NCBI GenBank assembly: GCA_032629725.1
Contig: JAFEVB010000022.1
Coordinates: 1,736,001-1,800,000, forward strand
Source: Gremmenia infestans
Taxonomy: Eukaryota; Ascomycota; Leotiomycetes; Helotiales; Hamatocanthoscyphaceae
DNA length: 64,000 nt
Reading direction: 5' to 3'
Shown: positions 1-12,272 of the stretch, piece after piece
Layout of the letters: each line of letters starts with the position of its first letter
Position numbering within the stretch: position 1 is the stretch's first letter
Translations under genes and position numbers: made by a program
Notes under the pieces: model-generated
Told to the model about the DNA's origin: nothing
Databases searched by the model: none
What the model saw: the letters and a program-made list of their open reading frames with translations, nothing else

Positions 1-3000
1 ACCAGTCTACTATACCAATGTCAAATCAAAGCGGAGGAACAGACCAAGGAATGCTCGAAGCAAGTGGTGTCCCTTCGATGATAAGTAGTTCAATTAGTTC
101 GAGTGAGCCTTCCGCTGGGGTCAGCACTCAATGGAGTACTATGAGAGTTCCGTGCATTGATCAGCTCGACAAGACGGATCCACCCTTGATCCCGGAATCA
201 TATATCTACAGCCTCACACTTGCTTGCATAAGTGGCTTCTCTGAAGGTCTGGCAAAGTTCATTCTTCCTTTGACAGTTCCGGAGAGACCTCGAAAGAAGA
301 CAGCAAAGCAAGCAGAAACCGAGTCAGCGCTTGAGACTCCTGACAGTCGACCGAATCTGGAGAGGCGATCTTCCACTAAGAAGAACCCAGTTCCAGTCAA
401 TCCACTAAGTCTCGAAGATCATCCCCTTTTCGACGACGTGAAAATCTGTGCTGGTATTGTAGATGAATGCTGGCCTGCGATACTTGCGACTTGCTCGACA
501 TTTCTGTATGCCTCACTCGATTCAGACTATTATCATAGCCTGGTTAGATCTTTCCAAAAGTTTACTCACGTAGCCGGCCTTTTACATCTTGCAACTCCTC
601 GAGACGCCTTTCTGACCACTCTTGGCAAGGCGGCAGTTCCTCCAAATCTGCTATCTACAAATACTAGCCAGACGACCACACCAGCCACTCCTCCCGTAGA
701 AGGTTCGAGTATGTTCAGCAATGCGAGGGGTTTGCTGAGTGTCGACAGCCTGGTCAGCCAAGCTTCTTCCTCTATATCGGAACGTGGAAGACAGAATTCC
801 ATAGAATCAGGCCCAACGTCTCTCAACACTCGGAATCTCTTGTGCCTACGGGCACTTCTAAATCTAGGCATTGCTCTCGGCCCAACGTTAGGCTCAGCGT
901 GGGGCATCATCTTGGGTAATTTACAAGAAGCAGACTTAGTCCTCTTCTCAAGCACGAAGTCTGCGAGGACTCCGACCGTAATCCCGAAGTCCGACAAACC
1001 GAATGCTGGTGACGACTCTTCGTTGCTTGTGAACTTCGGCACTGAGATTAAAGCTGTTGAGACAGCTGCTGCAAGACTTCTCGAGAGCACCGTTGACTTT
1101 CCGAATGAGTCATTCTTGGAAGTCGTAACCGCGCTTTGCTCACTGTTCGGAAGACAAGAGACTCCACAGCTGGTATCTAATTCTATAAGTCCTTCATCTC
1201 CTCAGTTGGCAGCACGACGACCCTCAGTACACGCGTACTCGCATAGAAGAATACAAAGTATTAATACTGCGCCCGCTACTCAAAACCAAGAAGATCTTTT
1301 TGCTTTGGCAAAACTGGGCGATGTTGCTAGTATCAACATTGATAGGTTTATGGCCTATAATCCTGATCTTAGTGGCTGGGATGTTCTGACTACAGAAGTT
1401 AGCAAGGCAGCTTGTTCTACTACTACTCCCGCATCAGTCAGATTACGAGCTGCAGAGATAATTGTACGACTCGTCCTTGAATCCGCGACTGCAACGCTTT
1501 CATTACCCGATGAACCTCGTAGCACAATTCAGTTGCGTCTCCTTCAAACTTTCAGGGGAGCATTGCAGCCGCTCGAGTCAAACGAGCGTGATTCATCTGT
1601 ATCGACTCATGCCACGGATATTGACGTACACAAAGTGATTCTTGAGGGACTTAAAAGCATTCTGGAACAATGTGGTGAGACGTTCATCAGCGGCTGGGAT
1701 ATTGCTTTCGAGATAATCGGAAGTGTGTTTGTCAAAAATGGCAACGATCATGGGCTCAAGTCCACCACCACTCGCTCGTCTCGATTGATTCGATCCTCGT
1801 TCAACTCTTTGCAACTGATCTGCTCGGATTTCCTATCTTCCCTTCCCAATTACTGTTTCATTATACTCGTTGACACCCTCTATCATTTCTGCACGCAAGA
1901 CGACGACCTTAACATATCTTTGACGGTGAACGAATATTGCTTATTTCCTTGCATCCGACATACTGACGTTTATAGACTGTAACATTCTTCTGGGTGTTGT
2001 CTGACTTCATCTCTGGCCGAACTAGCTCCTTTGCGTTGACTCCCAATCTAATCCAGGGTTCGGACGAGAAAAAGCTTGTGGAGATGGCATCTGGAAAGGA
2101 CCTGGCAATCTCTGATGCTGCACTATGGATGCTATTGCTTCTGCGGTTGACAGCTGTCACGACGGATGAGAGATTAGAGCTAAGGAACAGTAAGATTTTA
2201 CATTGCCGTTAGTTAGGAGATCCGCTGACCGCTGCTACAGGTGCCATACAGACGCTGCTCCGGATTTTTGATGCCTACGGAGACCAGCTTAGCCCAGAAG
2301 CATGGTCAATGTGCCTTCAATCTGTCATTTTCAAGCTTCTTTCATCGATCGAAGAACAGTTAGAGACGACGAGTGACCCTGAGTCTGAGATATCAGACAA
2401 AGATCGAATTGGATGGAATGAGACTACAGTTGTTGTGCTTAATGGTATCACGAAACTACTAGCGGATTACCTAGATACCATATCTAGCCATCCGACGTTT
2501 GGGGAATCATGGAAAGCTCTGATTGAGCATTACAGGTCGCTTTTAAATTTCAAAGTCCTTGATATTAACACAGCAGTCTTTGATTCGCTGCGACAGATAC
2601 TTTCGAGGGGCAACCTTGAACAGTCAAAGAAGACGGGCTTCGATCGAGCTGCACTTGACTTGGCATGGGGACTCTGGTCTCGATCTCTGCCTGCTGTGGT
2701 ACCTGACCCCTCGGATAAGAGATTTGACAACCAGAAATTCTTGGTGGCATATGTCTCTGCACTGCAAGAAATCTACCGTCTTATACAGTTGGACCTCAAT
2801 GCCAAACGAGTACAAAGAATGCTGACGCTACTTCGAGAAGCGATTCAACAAGCAAGCGCAGCAACCTACTCTGCAGATATCGAATACCTTACGCTATTGC
2901 AAACTCAAGTCCTTGAAGCATTCAAGATGATCCGGACCGATATTGAAGGGGTTCCTGCGGCATTGATCGGCCAGGTGTCGGAGTTCGTTGGTCTTGCGTT

Positions 3001-4033
3001 CGATGAAAGGGAGTCCAGTCCTGCAAAACAGCGTCCAACCTACGTCGCCCTGTCCAAAGCATCAATGAATTTAACAGCGAACCTCGTCCTTTCCCATTCA
3101 TTAGACCACGGTATCTACACGAGTGGGGCGTTGGCATCAGCTCTGACAGCACTCTCAAGACCAATCGTCCTCAAATACTCCTTTCCCATTACCACAAAGA
3201 GCGTATCACCCTGGCGCCAAGCAACAACATCCTCTCTCGCCATCTTAGCCGCCGTACTACCTGTTCTCACCAAGGCCGACCTAAAAGAAGACGTAATTCG
3301 CTCAATCTGGGCCTCAATCGTTACAATAGCCAATGCCATAACCACAGCTGACTGTTCCGATCTCGCCCCCACAATCGACATAAATGCGGACCAGGACTTC
3401 GACATAACATGCTTCCTGACCTTGCGCGCACTCATCACCCCAGCTCTCGGATCACCGGTCATCCCGGACAAAACAAGACGCATCTACACCGAATCCCTCT
3501 TCCACACTTCCCTAATCCACGCTCCTTCCCCTACCGACCTCCCCCCAAAACAAAAATCCCACGACATCCTCTCCATCCTCTCCGCCCCCCGCAAAGGCTC
3601 TACAATCGATGAACCCCCTACTCCCCGCGCAAAAATATCCTACATCTGCCTCTCTACGCTCCTCTCCCTCGTGTCCCACCATTCCTCTTCCGCAGCAGAA
3701 ATCAAACTCGCACAAGCAGCCGCACCCTACCTAATCCTGCGCGCAGGCCTGACGCTGAGAGCTTATATCGCCGATCAACCGCTTCGAGGACGCATGCCGC
3801 AGCCGCTGAGCCAGAGGAAGGAGCTGTTGTTCGTGTTGAGGGAGTTGGTGGCGTTGAGGTGTGAGACGGAGGCTATTCCGGAGGCGGACGGGGTGGAGAG
3901 TGAGGGGCGGAGGCATTTATTTAGGTTGTATCCGTTGCTGGCGCGGGCGGTGAGGGCTGCGGGGAGGGATCAGGAGGTGGTGGAGTGGCTTGGGAGGGCG
4001 CTGGATGAAGTTGGGGGGGAGTTTGGGGTTTAA
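1..4033 (+). CDS. mon2: MON2-like endosomal/Golgi trafficking protein, C-terminal part (5' partial)
   Basis: Homologue of Mon2, a large peripheral membrane protein of the trans-Golgi and endosomes related to the Sec7-family Arf-GEFs. In yeast it works with Dop1 and Neo1 in vesicle traffic. The frame is open from the left edge, so the N-terminal region (DCB/HUS domains) lies outside the window. Exons: <1-1925, 1976-2189, 2241-4033. The two introns (50 and 51 nt) have GT..AG ends, and splicing gives the continuous family-like segments ISLT-TVTFFWVLSDF and LRNS-AIQTLLRIFDAYGDQ. Other typical segments are CWPAILATCSTFLYASLDSD near 470 and the C-terminal stretch at about 2815-3000. The protein is mostly helical, HEAT-like, with a Ser/Thr-rich linker. 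The gene faces SLP2 tail to tail. The family call rests on recalled similarity. Confidence 0.85.
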
Positions 4034-4333
4034 CGAAGTGGTGGTGGTGTTTTGACCACCTTTGTATGAGTAAGAAATAGAAGAAGAGGATTTCACTGTT
4101 TTACAGTACGTCTTGCCGGACACTTAGATGGCTTTGTGGTTGACTGATTTGAGATTATATTTGTACTTTTATTCATACCGCCACATGAGCTTACTGGTAT
4201 TGAGAGAAGTGAGTTTCCGCCTCTATACTTATACGGAGTGATGCCTCCACCCATAACATAATAGATGATACATGCCGCTTGTGTCCACTTGCTTCGCTAT
4301 TGTACAATTTTTGTTTTATCCTATGTTGTTTCC
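4034..4333. other. Convergent 3' intergenic region, MON2/SLP2
   Basis: About 300 bases between two stop codons. It should hold both 3' UTRs and polyadenylation sites. It is AT-rich on the SLP2 side, and I see no gene or repeat in it. Confidence 0.6.
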
Positions 4334-5655
4334 TCAACTCTTCTGTCTCGTAGCCTCGAAGGAGCTCAACATGCTCCGCTTCATCTCATCGTTCGGGGAC
4401 TCCCTTGCTGGTTTCTCGACTTCTTCCGAGGACGAGTGCTCTAGTGCCCGCGCTGCCATGGTCTTTGCCTGCGCATCTCCAACTTTGCCATAAACCGCCA
4501 TAGCACTAGCAATCATGCTTCCGATATCCCCCACATTGCCAGGCACAACCACAGCCGTGCCCTCCTTAGCAAGCTTGCCGAACGCATCCACGTATTTCTC
4601 CGCAACGCTGAGACTGACAGCACCCTGAGCAGACTCCTGTCCCGTAGCAATACTCTTAGCCACAGCATCAATACCACCAGCAGTAGCCTTGGCCTTCAAC
4701 AGGATAGCTTCCGCCTCACCAGTCGCCATATTAATCTGCTCGCTCTTCAGCGCCTCAGAAGCAAGAATGACGCTCTGCTTTCGTCCCTCTGCGATATTGA
4801 TAGCGCTCTGTCTCTGACCCTCAGAGTCCAAGATCTCGGCTCGTTTGCTTCGCTCCGCGGTCACTTGTCTATGCATAGCGTCTACCACGCCTTCCGGAGG
4901 ATGAATGTCTCTAATCTCGTATCGTAGACAGGTGACACCCCAGTCTTTGGCGGCTTCGTTGAGTACGTTCGTGATGTTTGTGTTGAGGGATGCGCGCTCT
5001 TTGAGGACGTGGTCGAGTGTTAGCTGACCGATTTCTGAACGCATGGTTGTTTGGGCTAGTTGCGAGATGGCGTATTCAGCGTCTTCGACTCCGTAACTGA
5101 TGGTGCATTAGTATCGCTATTGCAGATATACTACCATGTATAATAGTAGAGAGAGCCTTACCTAGCTTTGTATGCGTCGAATACTCTGGTATATAGAACT
5201 CCATCCAGATCCAGAGTAACATTGTCTGCCGTAATAGCGCTCTGGCTTGGAATCTCAATCGCAGCCTCCTTCAAGCTCTTCACATATGCTATCCGATCGA
5301 GAAAGGGTACCAGGATAGCTAAACCAGGCGCAAGAATCCTGTTGAACTTTCCCATACGTTCCACAATCCATGCTGTCTGCTGGGGCACGAATCGAATAAT
5401 GGTGTTGGCAGGAAGGGAGGGCCGTTGGAAATATGTAGTCGGTCCATTTGAGCTACCACCCATCCCCAAGAGACCTGAGTTTGGGGCGTAGGCTCTTGGA
5501 GTAAGGTGTAGTTGTCTTCTTTGAAGGGTAGACAGTCTACCAGTTGAAGTGTTTGATTTCGAGAGGTGTCGTATGGCCAAGGTGGCGGATGGCATGCCTC
5601 TGTTGACAATGCCGGGACCATTTAAGGCCATACGAGAGGCTGCTTGCAATGCCAT
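4334..5655 (-). CDS. Stomatin-like protein 2 (mitochondrial SPFH/band 7 protein)
   Basis: A 418-residue SPFH (stomatin/prohibitin/flotillin) protein of the SLP2 subfamily, which scaffolds inner-membrane complexes and proteases in mitochondria. Exons: 5162-5655 and 4334-5096, with one 65-nt intron. The join reads AYKA-SYGVEDAEYAISQLA, a conserved SPFH segment. The first ~55 residues are Arg/Ser/Thr-rich and lack acidic residues, like a mitochondrial presequence. The SPFH domain starts near residue 85 (IIRFVPQQTAWIVERMGKF) and is followed by an Ala/Glu-rich coiled coil (SEGQRQSAINIAEGRKQ). Length fits the family. The ATG at 5655 is the first in frame. The gene is divergent from the zinc-finger gene at 5962, with 306 bases between. 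Confidence 0.9.
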
Positions 5656-5961
5656 TACGAGAAGGTCAGAACTGTGGTGCGAGGTTCTTGTTGTGTTCTC
5701 TGTAGCTCTCCGCCTTGTCAGCAGGGCGCGGTCGAGGCTAAATTTTGGTACGCGAGGCGATCATGAGGCCTGAATCGCGCCTTCCCAAACTACAGTATAT
5801 TTATTGCATTGTACAACACTTCTTATCAAAGCGCCTGCATTATAGAAATAATTCTCAGATCGTTCTCCCACATCCAAATTCATTTACGCACAATATCCTC
5901 GAACATACAATCTACGATACGACGAGGGATATCGAGCGGCGCAAGCTGACAGGAGGTCAAA
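5656..5961. promoter_or_regulatory. Divergent promoter, SLP2 / U1-type zinc-finger gene
   Basis: 306 bases between two start codons facing away from each other, so both core promoters must lie here. I could not assign a specific factor site. Confidence 0.5.
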
Positions 5962-6866
5962 ATGTCCGAATACTGGAAATCTACCGTGAGCGGTCTTCCG
6001 GAGGGTTTCAAAGGGTACTGCTAATATGTATATAGCCCAAATACTGGTGCAAGCACTGCAAAACCTATGTCCGGGACACGAAGCTCGAAAAGACAAACCA
6101 TGAAGCCACACCAAAACATCAGGGCAACCTCAAGCGCTTCCTGCGAGACCTACATCGAGGCCACGAGAAAGAAGAAAAGGACAAGGATCGCGCAAAGTCA
6201 GAGGTAGCACGACTGAATGGATTAGTTGCAGGTGAAGGTTCTGGGTCTGGATCTGGATCTGGGGGAAGCTATTCAAGTTCTGGATTTGGACGAGGGCCTA
6301 CACCTGTACCGAGACCACAAGCTACAGCTGGACAGAGAAAACAACAACTGGCGCAGCTGGCAGAAATGGGCGTTAGTATACCGGATGAGTTTAGACCAGA
6401 TATGGCTATGGCTGGAGAATGGCAGGTCACTGCGGAGCGAATTGTCGAGACGAACGGAGAGAAGAAACCCGAAGCAATTGCTTTGGGAGTAAGGAAACGG
6501 ACGGTCGAGGAGGATGAGGAAGAAGCCAAAGAAGCTAAGAGGTTGAGATGGGGTTCGAGACTCAAGACACATCCGGCGGAAGAAGACACTGATGATTTGG
6601 ATGCCTTATTGGCTAATGCTACAAGGAAGGATCCAGTACCTGCTGTTAGTATTGAAGTCAAAGAGGAAGTCAAGCAGGAGGTTAAGGAGGAAGCAGACGG
6701 GGATATAGCAAAGGTTGGGGAAGTCAAGAAAGAAGCATCAGATGGAGAGACCAAGATTTCCGAAGTTATCCCGCCTTCAGATGCCATCATCAAATCTGAG
6801 GGAGAGGAGGGCGCTCCTGGCGTTGTGTTCAAGAAACGTAAGGCCAAGAATATACGACAAAAATAA
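5962..6866 (+). CDS. U1-type (matrin) zinc-finger protein, WBP4/FBP21-like
   Basis: A 284-residue nuclear protein resembling the N-terminal part of WBP4/FBP21, a spliceosome-associated factor. Exons: 5962-5985 (only 24 bases, MSEYWKST) and 6036-6866. The 50-nt intron removes an in-frame stop. The U1-type C2H2 finger begins at once after the junction: Y-W-C-K-H-C, then N-H-E and P-K-H. It is followed by basic/acidic helix, a Gly/Ser-rich linker, and an acidic Lys/Glu C-terminal half with repeated VKEE units ending KKRKAKNIRQK. The W-K-S...PK..C spacing is that of WBP4 N termini. No WW domain is visible. The short first exon would be missed by simple ORF calling. Confidence 0.8.
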
Positions 6867-7352
6867 ACAAAAAGCTAAAGTTAGTTCCCCCTTTTGCTTA
6901 CCAACTTCTACATACGTGGTCTTTATCTATTACCAATAACGTCCTTTGATTCGGCTTTACGAGTATGTCCTGTAATTGTCTCAAGTCCTTCGGAAATATT
7001 TTCCTTAAGCGTACAGGGCAGAGAGATTATCCCCGACAGTAGCAGCGGCTACCGGCTAGAGGGGCAAGTACCCCGCTGTGCCTCCGCTGGCATCATCGGT
7101 ACTGGAGCAGTGACATAAGTGCTGTGGGTCTAGAACTGAATCGGATTATTAAGAGTCGACTGATGATATATACAAGAACTGACATCCATGCATTTGTCAG
7201 ATAGGTCTTGAAACTAAATTTTCCTTATAAGTACCTATTTCAGTAGAAAACTCCGTACTCGGACGACTTCATTACATTTCTCGAGACAAGCGCAATTTAC
7301 CGAAATCAATCGATCTTGACCTCAAACATTTGCTACATTAACGCGCTACAAC
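6867..7352. promoter_or_regulatory. Intergenic region upstream of the MDR dehydrogenase
   Basis: 486 bases. A GC-rich patch near 7040-7110 holds AGGGG (stress-element-like) and CCCCGC (CreA/Mig1-like), with a GGGG..CCCC hairpin around CAAGTA. The rest is AT-rich. No coding region is supported. Confidence 0.4.
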
Positions 7353-8516
7353 ATGAAGGAAGCAGTTGTCGCAAAAGGTCCAAAGGTCACAATCCACGAT
7401 GTCCCCATCCCGAAACCCAATGCGGACCAGGTTCTGATCAAAGTAATCTACTCTGGGTCGAACCCCAAAGACTGGAAGTTACCAGAGTATGGCAACCCGC
7501 ACAACTCTGGCGATGATATTGCCGGTGTTGTCGAGGCAGTTGGTGAAAATGTTACCGAGTTCAAGAAGGGAGATCGAGTTGCTGCCTTTCACGAAATGAC
7601 AGCCCCCAGTGGAAGCTTTGCTGAATACGCCATTGCATGGGACCACACGACCTTCCACTTGCCAAAGAAGACCAGTTTTGAAGAGGTGGGCACACTTACG
7701 AGGGCAAATTCGACCCCAAAGTTAAGCTGATGGAAAAATAGGGCGCTACAATCCCACTTGCAGCAATGACCTCTGCTATAGGCATGTACTTGCGCCTTGG
7801 TCTTCCGGAACCTTGGGCTGCAACGACTACTCCTATCCCTTTAATAGTCTATGGCGCATCTGGCGCGGTTGTAAGTAGCTGGCTTGAAGAAACGCAATCG
7901 TCATATCTAATTCTTTATACAGGGAGCTTATGCGGTCAAGCTCGCTCGGGCGTCGAATATCCACCCAATTATCGCTGTCGCAGGAAAAGGTCAGAGCTTC
8001 GTTGAATCGCTCATTGACAGAAGTAAGGGCGATACAATTGTAGATTACAGAAATGGGGACGATGCGGTGGTATCTGGTATGAAGGATGCACTGAAGAAGG
8101 CTGGAGTGAACGAGGTTCGCTACGCTTTTGACGCAATCAGCGAACACAACAGTTTTATAAACATTAGCCAAGTGCTGGCGAAGCAAGGAAGCAAGATCAC
8201 TCTAGTTTTGCCATGGGGAGACTTTTCGGCAATTCCTGATCATATCACGCAGGAAATAACTATGGTTGGCTGCGTCCACATGGATATAGAGGCAGAAAGT
8301 TCGGAGGGCAAGGCTGGCATCAAGACTGGGGCCAAGGATTTCGGTTATGTGTTCTTCCGACTCTTCTCCCGGGGACTCCAGGAAGGATGGCTTACAGCTC
8401 ATCCGTATGAAGTTGTTCCAGGCGGCCTGGATGGCTTGGAGACAGCGCTGTCAAACTTGAAGAATGGAGTGAACTCGGCTACTAAATACGTCTTCAAGAT
8501 TGAGGATACTAAGTAA
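7353..8516 (+). CDS. MDR-family NADPH-dependent quinone oxidoreductase-like protein
   Basis: A 351-residue medium-chain dehydrogenase/reductase. Exons: 7353-7685, 7742-7870 and 7923-8516; introns are 56 and 52 nt. The joins read SFEE-GATIPLAAMTSA and VYGASGAV-GAYAVKLA, restoring the Rossmann nucleotide-binding loop. The N-terminal GroES-like domain has SGSNPKDWK, D-I-A-G-V-V-E-A-V-G and F-K-K-G-D-R-V. The catalytic zinc ligands of classical alcohol dehydrogenases (GHE and the four-Cys lobe) are absent, so this is a zinc-independent quinone-oxidoreductase-type enzyme, often annotated zinc-type alcohol dehydrogenase-like. The substrate cannot be told from sequence. Related members occur as trans-enoyl reductases in secondary metabolism, but no such cluster is here. 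Confidence 0.9.
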
Positions 8517-8855
8517 GCCATTGAGTCCTCATAGCAATTGAAGGAGCGATATTCGAAATCCTATTTAAAACTGGCGATGCTATACGTATTAAAAGCATAC
8601 CCTGCGTAAATCATGAGCCTGTAGAATCGTTTGAAGAATGAGTATAGATATATCCACTTCCTTTCATCCCTGCTTGTCTTGTGAAACCTGCACCGCTTAT
8701 TATTTAGACGCTGTTTTTTCTAAAACAAGCGCCTTGGATGAAGCCAAGCGAAGTGCTTACAGCAAGTCATAAAATAGTCGCGACAACGCGACGCTGTGAT
8801 CAACTTGCCAGCAACAAGCCGATGATGCACATCCACCATTTCTCTCGCCGCAACC
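8517..8855. promoter_or_regulatory. Intergenic region, MDR 3' end to HIR1 promoter
   Basis: 339 bases, between genes reading the same way. No ORF, repeat or recognisable site stands out. Confidence 0.4.
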
Positions 8856-11800
8856 ATGAAATTCATTAAGCCTAGTTGGCTCACCCATTCCGGTAAGTCT
8901 TATTGAGTATTTGATCCCGACGGAACTCAGTCATAGCTCCAGAACACCTGGCTAACTTCTGCGCCTCGTCGCGCGCCAACGTTTAGGAGAACAGAAAGAT
9001 TTCGAAGTCTATAGTTGTCACGTATCGCCGGATGGAAGCAGGCTCGCTACTGCGGCAGGAGGTAAGAGGTCCAGGAAAAGAAATTGAGGGCGCCAGGGCT
9101 GATGGGGTGCTGCGACAGATGGCCATGTGCGAATATGGTCCACCGATGCCATTCTCCAGGCAGGAGACCCGAACTACTCCAAGCCCAAGCAGTTGTGCCA
9201 TATGAGCTATCATTCAGGGACGATTCACACTGTCAGGTTTTCCCCAAATGGACGTTGGCTAGCGTCGGGTGCAGATGACAAGATTATCTGCATTTACCAT
9301 CTCGATACGAATCCGCCAGCGCATTCCGCTTCATTCGGTATGCGAGACTTGAAACGGTGCCAGGAATCAAAAATAGTGGCTAATTGGCGAAATAGGAACA
9401 AATGAACCACCGCCCGTTGAGAATTGGAAAATACTAAGGCGGTTGATTGGACACGAAAACGATGTACAGGATCTGGGTTGGTCCTACGATTCCTCGATAC
9501 TGGTCTCCGTCGGCTTGGATTCGAAAATCGTAGTTTGGTCTGGACATACATTCGAGAAATTGAAAGTGCTGTCTGTTCATCAAAGTCATGTTAAAGGCAT
9601 CACATTCGACCCGGCGAATAAGTACTTTGCCACTGCCAGCGATGATCGCACAATCAAGCTCTTTCGGTTTACATCTCCGCTTCCTAATGCTACCTCCTAC
9701 GACTCGATAAATAACTTTGTTCTCGAGCATACGATCGTTGCACCCTTTGCGTCGTCCCCTCTCACGACCTACTTCCGAAGATGTTCTTGGTCGCCAGATG
9801 GAAATCATATTGCAGCCGCAAATGCGGTCAATGGACCTGTTAGCTCAGTTGCTATTATAAATCGAGGAATGTGGGATAGTGATATAAATCTTATTGGCCA
9901 CGAAGGACCGACGGAAGTCTGCACTTTCTCTCCACGTTTGTTCAGCAGGCAGGAGTTCACACCGGAAACTACAGATAATAGCGGTTACAGTACCCAGGCG
10001 CTGGTTACGGTCATTGCATGTGCTGGACAAGACAAAACCTTGAGTATTTGGAATACCAGCTCTTCGAGACCTTTAGTAGTATGTCAGGATTTGGCTGCGA
10101 AGTCGATATCGGATCTTGCGTGGACTACGGATGGCTTGACTATATTTGCGTCAAGTTTGGACGGCAGTATTATTGCTATTGAGTTTGAGCCAGGCGAGCT
10201 TGGTCATATTGCTCCCTGGTCGGAAAACGACAAGGCTTTACAGAAATTTGGTGTTAATCGAAGGGGTGTTGGTGTTGTAGAAGACGTTTCTGCGCTGCTT
10301 CTTGAAGAGAGAAGTAAGGCTGGAGAATTACGAGGAGCTGAGGGGCGAATGGGCGCGCTCATGGGAGATGTGGCATCGAATCCCCCACCTGTATTGAATG
10401 GAAATGGAAATGGAAATGGAGCTTCGACACCAATGGCCGGAATAGTCCCTTCTCAGCCGTTGATACCAAACGGACGCCCCGCGCAAGATTCACCCGCCCC
10501 AACACCTGCACCGGCTGAGGATATGAATTCTGCTAAATTGGATGCCATGAAGCAACGTGTGACTATTACAAAGGAGGGGAAGAAGAGAATTGCGCCACTG
10601 CTCGTTTCATCATCTGGCACGGGATTGTCATCACTACCCCAGTCCCAGTTGATGGCAGCAAGTTCTAGCAACGCCCAGAACGACGCTCCGCATTCAATAT
10701 TAGATCTATCGAAACCCTACGATGGCCTTCCAAGGGGAGGTCTATCAGCCATGTTGCTTGGAAACAAACGAAAGGCTGTTGTACTGGACGACGAGGAACT
10801 CGAAGACCAACCTAACAAACGACCTTCTATGGGACAATCTAATGGACCCGTTCAGATTATGGTCAATGGAGTCAATGGTTTAGAGCCTGCGATCCCCGCC
10901 CCACCCCCAAATGGAATTGTAGTAACTCCCGAGTTCATTCGACCGGCGGTCATCAACCCCGCTCTTTCTGTCAGCCAAGTGCGATTAGGGGTTCCTAAAG
11001 TCCGAACACATATTTTAAGATCCCTTGATCGTGGTACTTTACCACCGCCAAATCCTGGGGCCAACGGTAATAACGGAGTAGAAGAATCTTCGAAAGCCGT
11101 AGAAGATGTTATTTTCGAAGCTCTGAACCCTGGTCCTAATCCAGCACAAATAAGAGATCCATCCAAAATCAGCGCGACAAAACGAGGCGTCACTCTATGG
11201 CAAGACTTCCTGCCTAGAGCAGTAATTCTGGTTACCGGAAATAAGAATTTCTGGGCGACTGCGTGCGAGGACGGCAGCATTTACACCTGGACTCCAGCTG
11301 GAAGAAGACTACTTAACGGTTTAATTCTAGAAGCGCAACCTGTCATAATTGAGTGCAGAGGATGGTGGCTGCTTTGCATCACGGCAGTTGGCATGTGCTA
11401 CGTCTGGAATCTCAAATCACTTTCAGCACCGCACCCCCCTGTGTCTCTTGCGCCGATATTGGACATTGCGATGCATTCTTTAGGTACACATACCACAAGT
11501 GGTCCGGGTGTGACATCTGCACACTTGAATTCCAACGGCCATATTATTGTCACGTTGAGCAATGGCGATGGATATCTTTACTCGCCAAAGATGTTCGTGT
11601 GGCAACGCTTATCAGAGGCTTGGTGGGCCGTCGGCAGTCAATACTGGAACTCGAACGACTCCTCGATCAGCAGCTTACAATCAACTGGTGTTGGTCCCGA
11701 CTCACGACGCGATGGCGAGGTCAATACGTCGAATATTTCTGCTGGTATTATCCCCTACCTCGAACGCCATACAACAAATGAAGTACTGCTCAAAGGAAGA

Positions 11801-12272
11801 GCGTACCATCTCCAACGGCTTATTAAGAGTCTGCTCGCTCGAGATGGTTTCGAAAGTTTTGAATCTGGTGTCAGTATTGCTCATCTCGAAAACCGTGTTG
11901 CAGCAGCTCTGCAACTGGGTGCCAGAGACGAGTTTAGGATATATTTGGTCATGTATGCGAAGCGCTTAGGTGCCCAAGGGTTGAAGACAAAGGTTGAGGA
12001 GCTTTTGCGGAGTATCATGGGTGGTATTCTCAAAGAAAAAGAAGGCCCAGACTCTGAGAAAGGCGAGGGCTGGCTCAGTGAAGATGAGGAGCTATGTGGT
12101 TGGGATAGGAAGGAGCTCTTGAAAGAGGTTGTACTAATACTTGGTAAGTTTCCCTCGCGCATGCAGTTCGAATCAAGCTAACTTGTATCCAGGGAAATTC
12201 AGAGACTTGCAGCGACTGACGGTCCAATATGCAAGGGTTCTTGGCCTCGAGGACGGTGAAAACGGGACTTGA
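8856..12272 (+). CDS. hir1: Histone transcription regulator HIR1 (HIRA homologue)
   Basis: A 1,052-residue subunit of the HIR complex, which deposits H3-H4 independently of replication and represses histone genes. Exons: 8856-8892, 8987-9061, 9119-9337, 9396-12143 and 12193-12272. The joins rebuild WD repeats (TAAG-DGHVRIWSTD; SFG-TNEPPPVENWKILRRLIGH). N-terminal WD40 repeats run to about residue 380. A low-complexity region with an NGNGNGNG tract follows. The ASF1-binding B motif is at about 496-515 (TITKEGKKRIAPLLVS). The C-terminal HIRA/TUP1-like domain starts near 640 and contains FWATACEDGSIYTWTP. The last exon adds only 26 residues and ends LGLEDGENGT. The start MKFIKPSWLTHS matches fungal HIR1 N termini. 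Length is normal. Confidence 0.93.

Noticed and set aside
566..1090. 174-codon minus-strand ORF
   Set aside because: Antisense shadow of MON2 coding sequence.
6269..6847. 192-codon Ser-rich minus-strand ORF
   Set aside because: Antisense of the acidic, Lys/Glu-rich zinc-finger protein; composition is explained by that.
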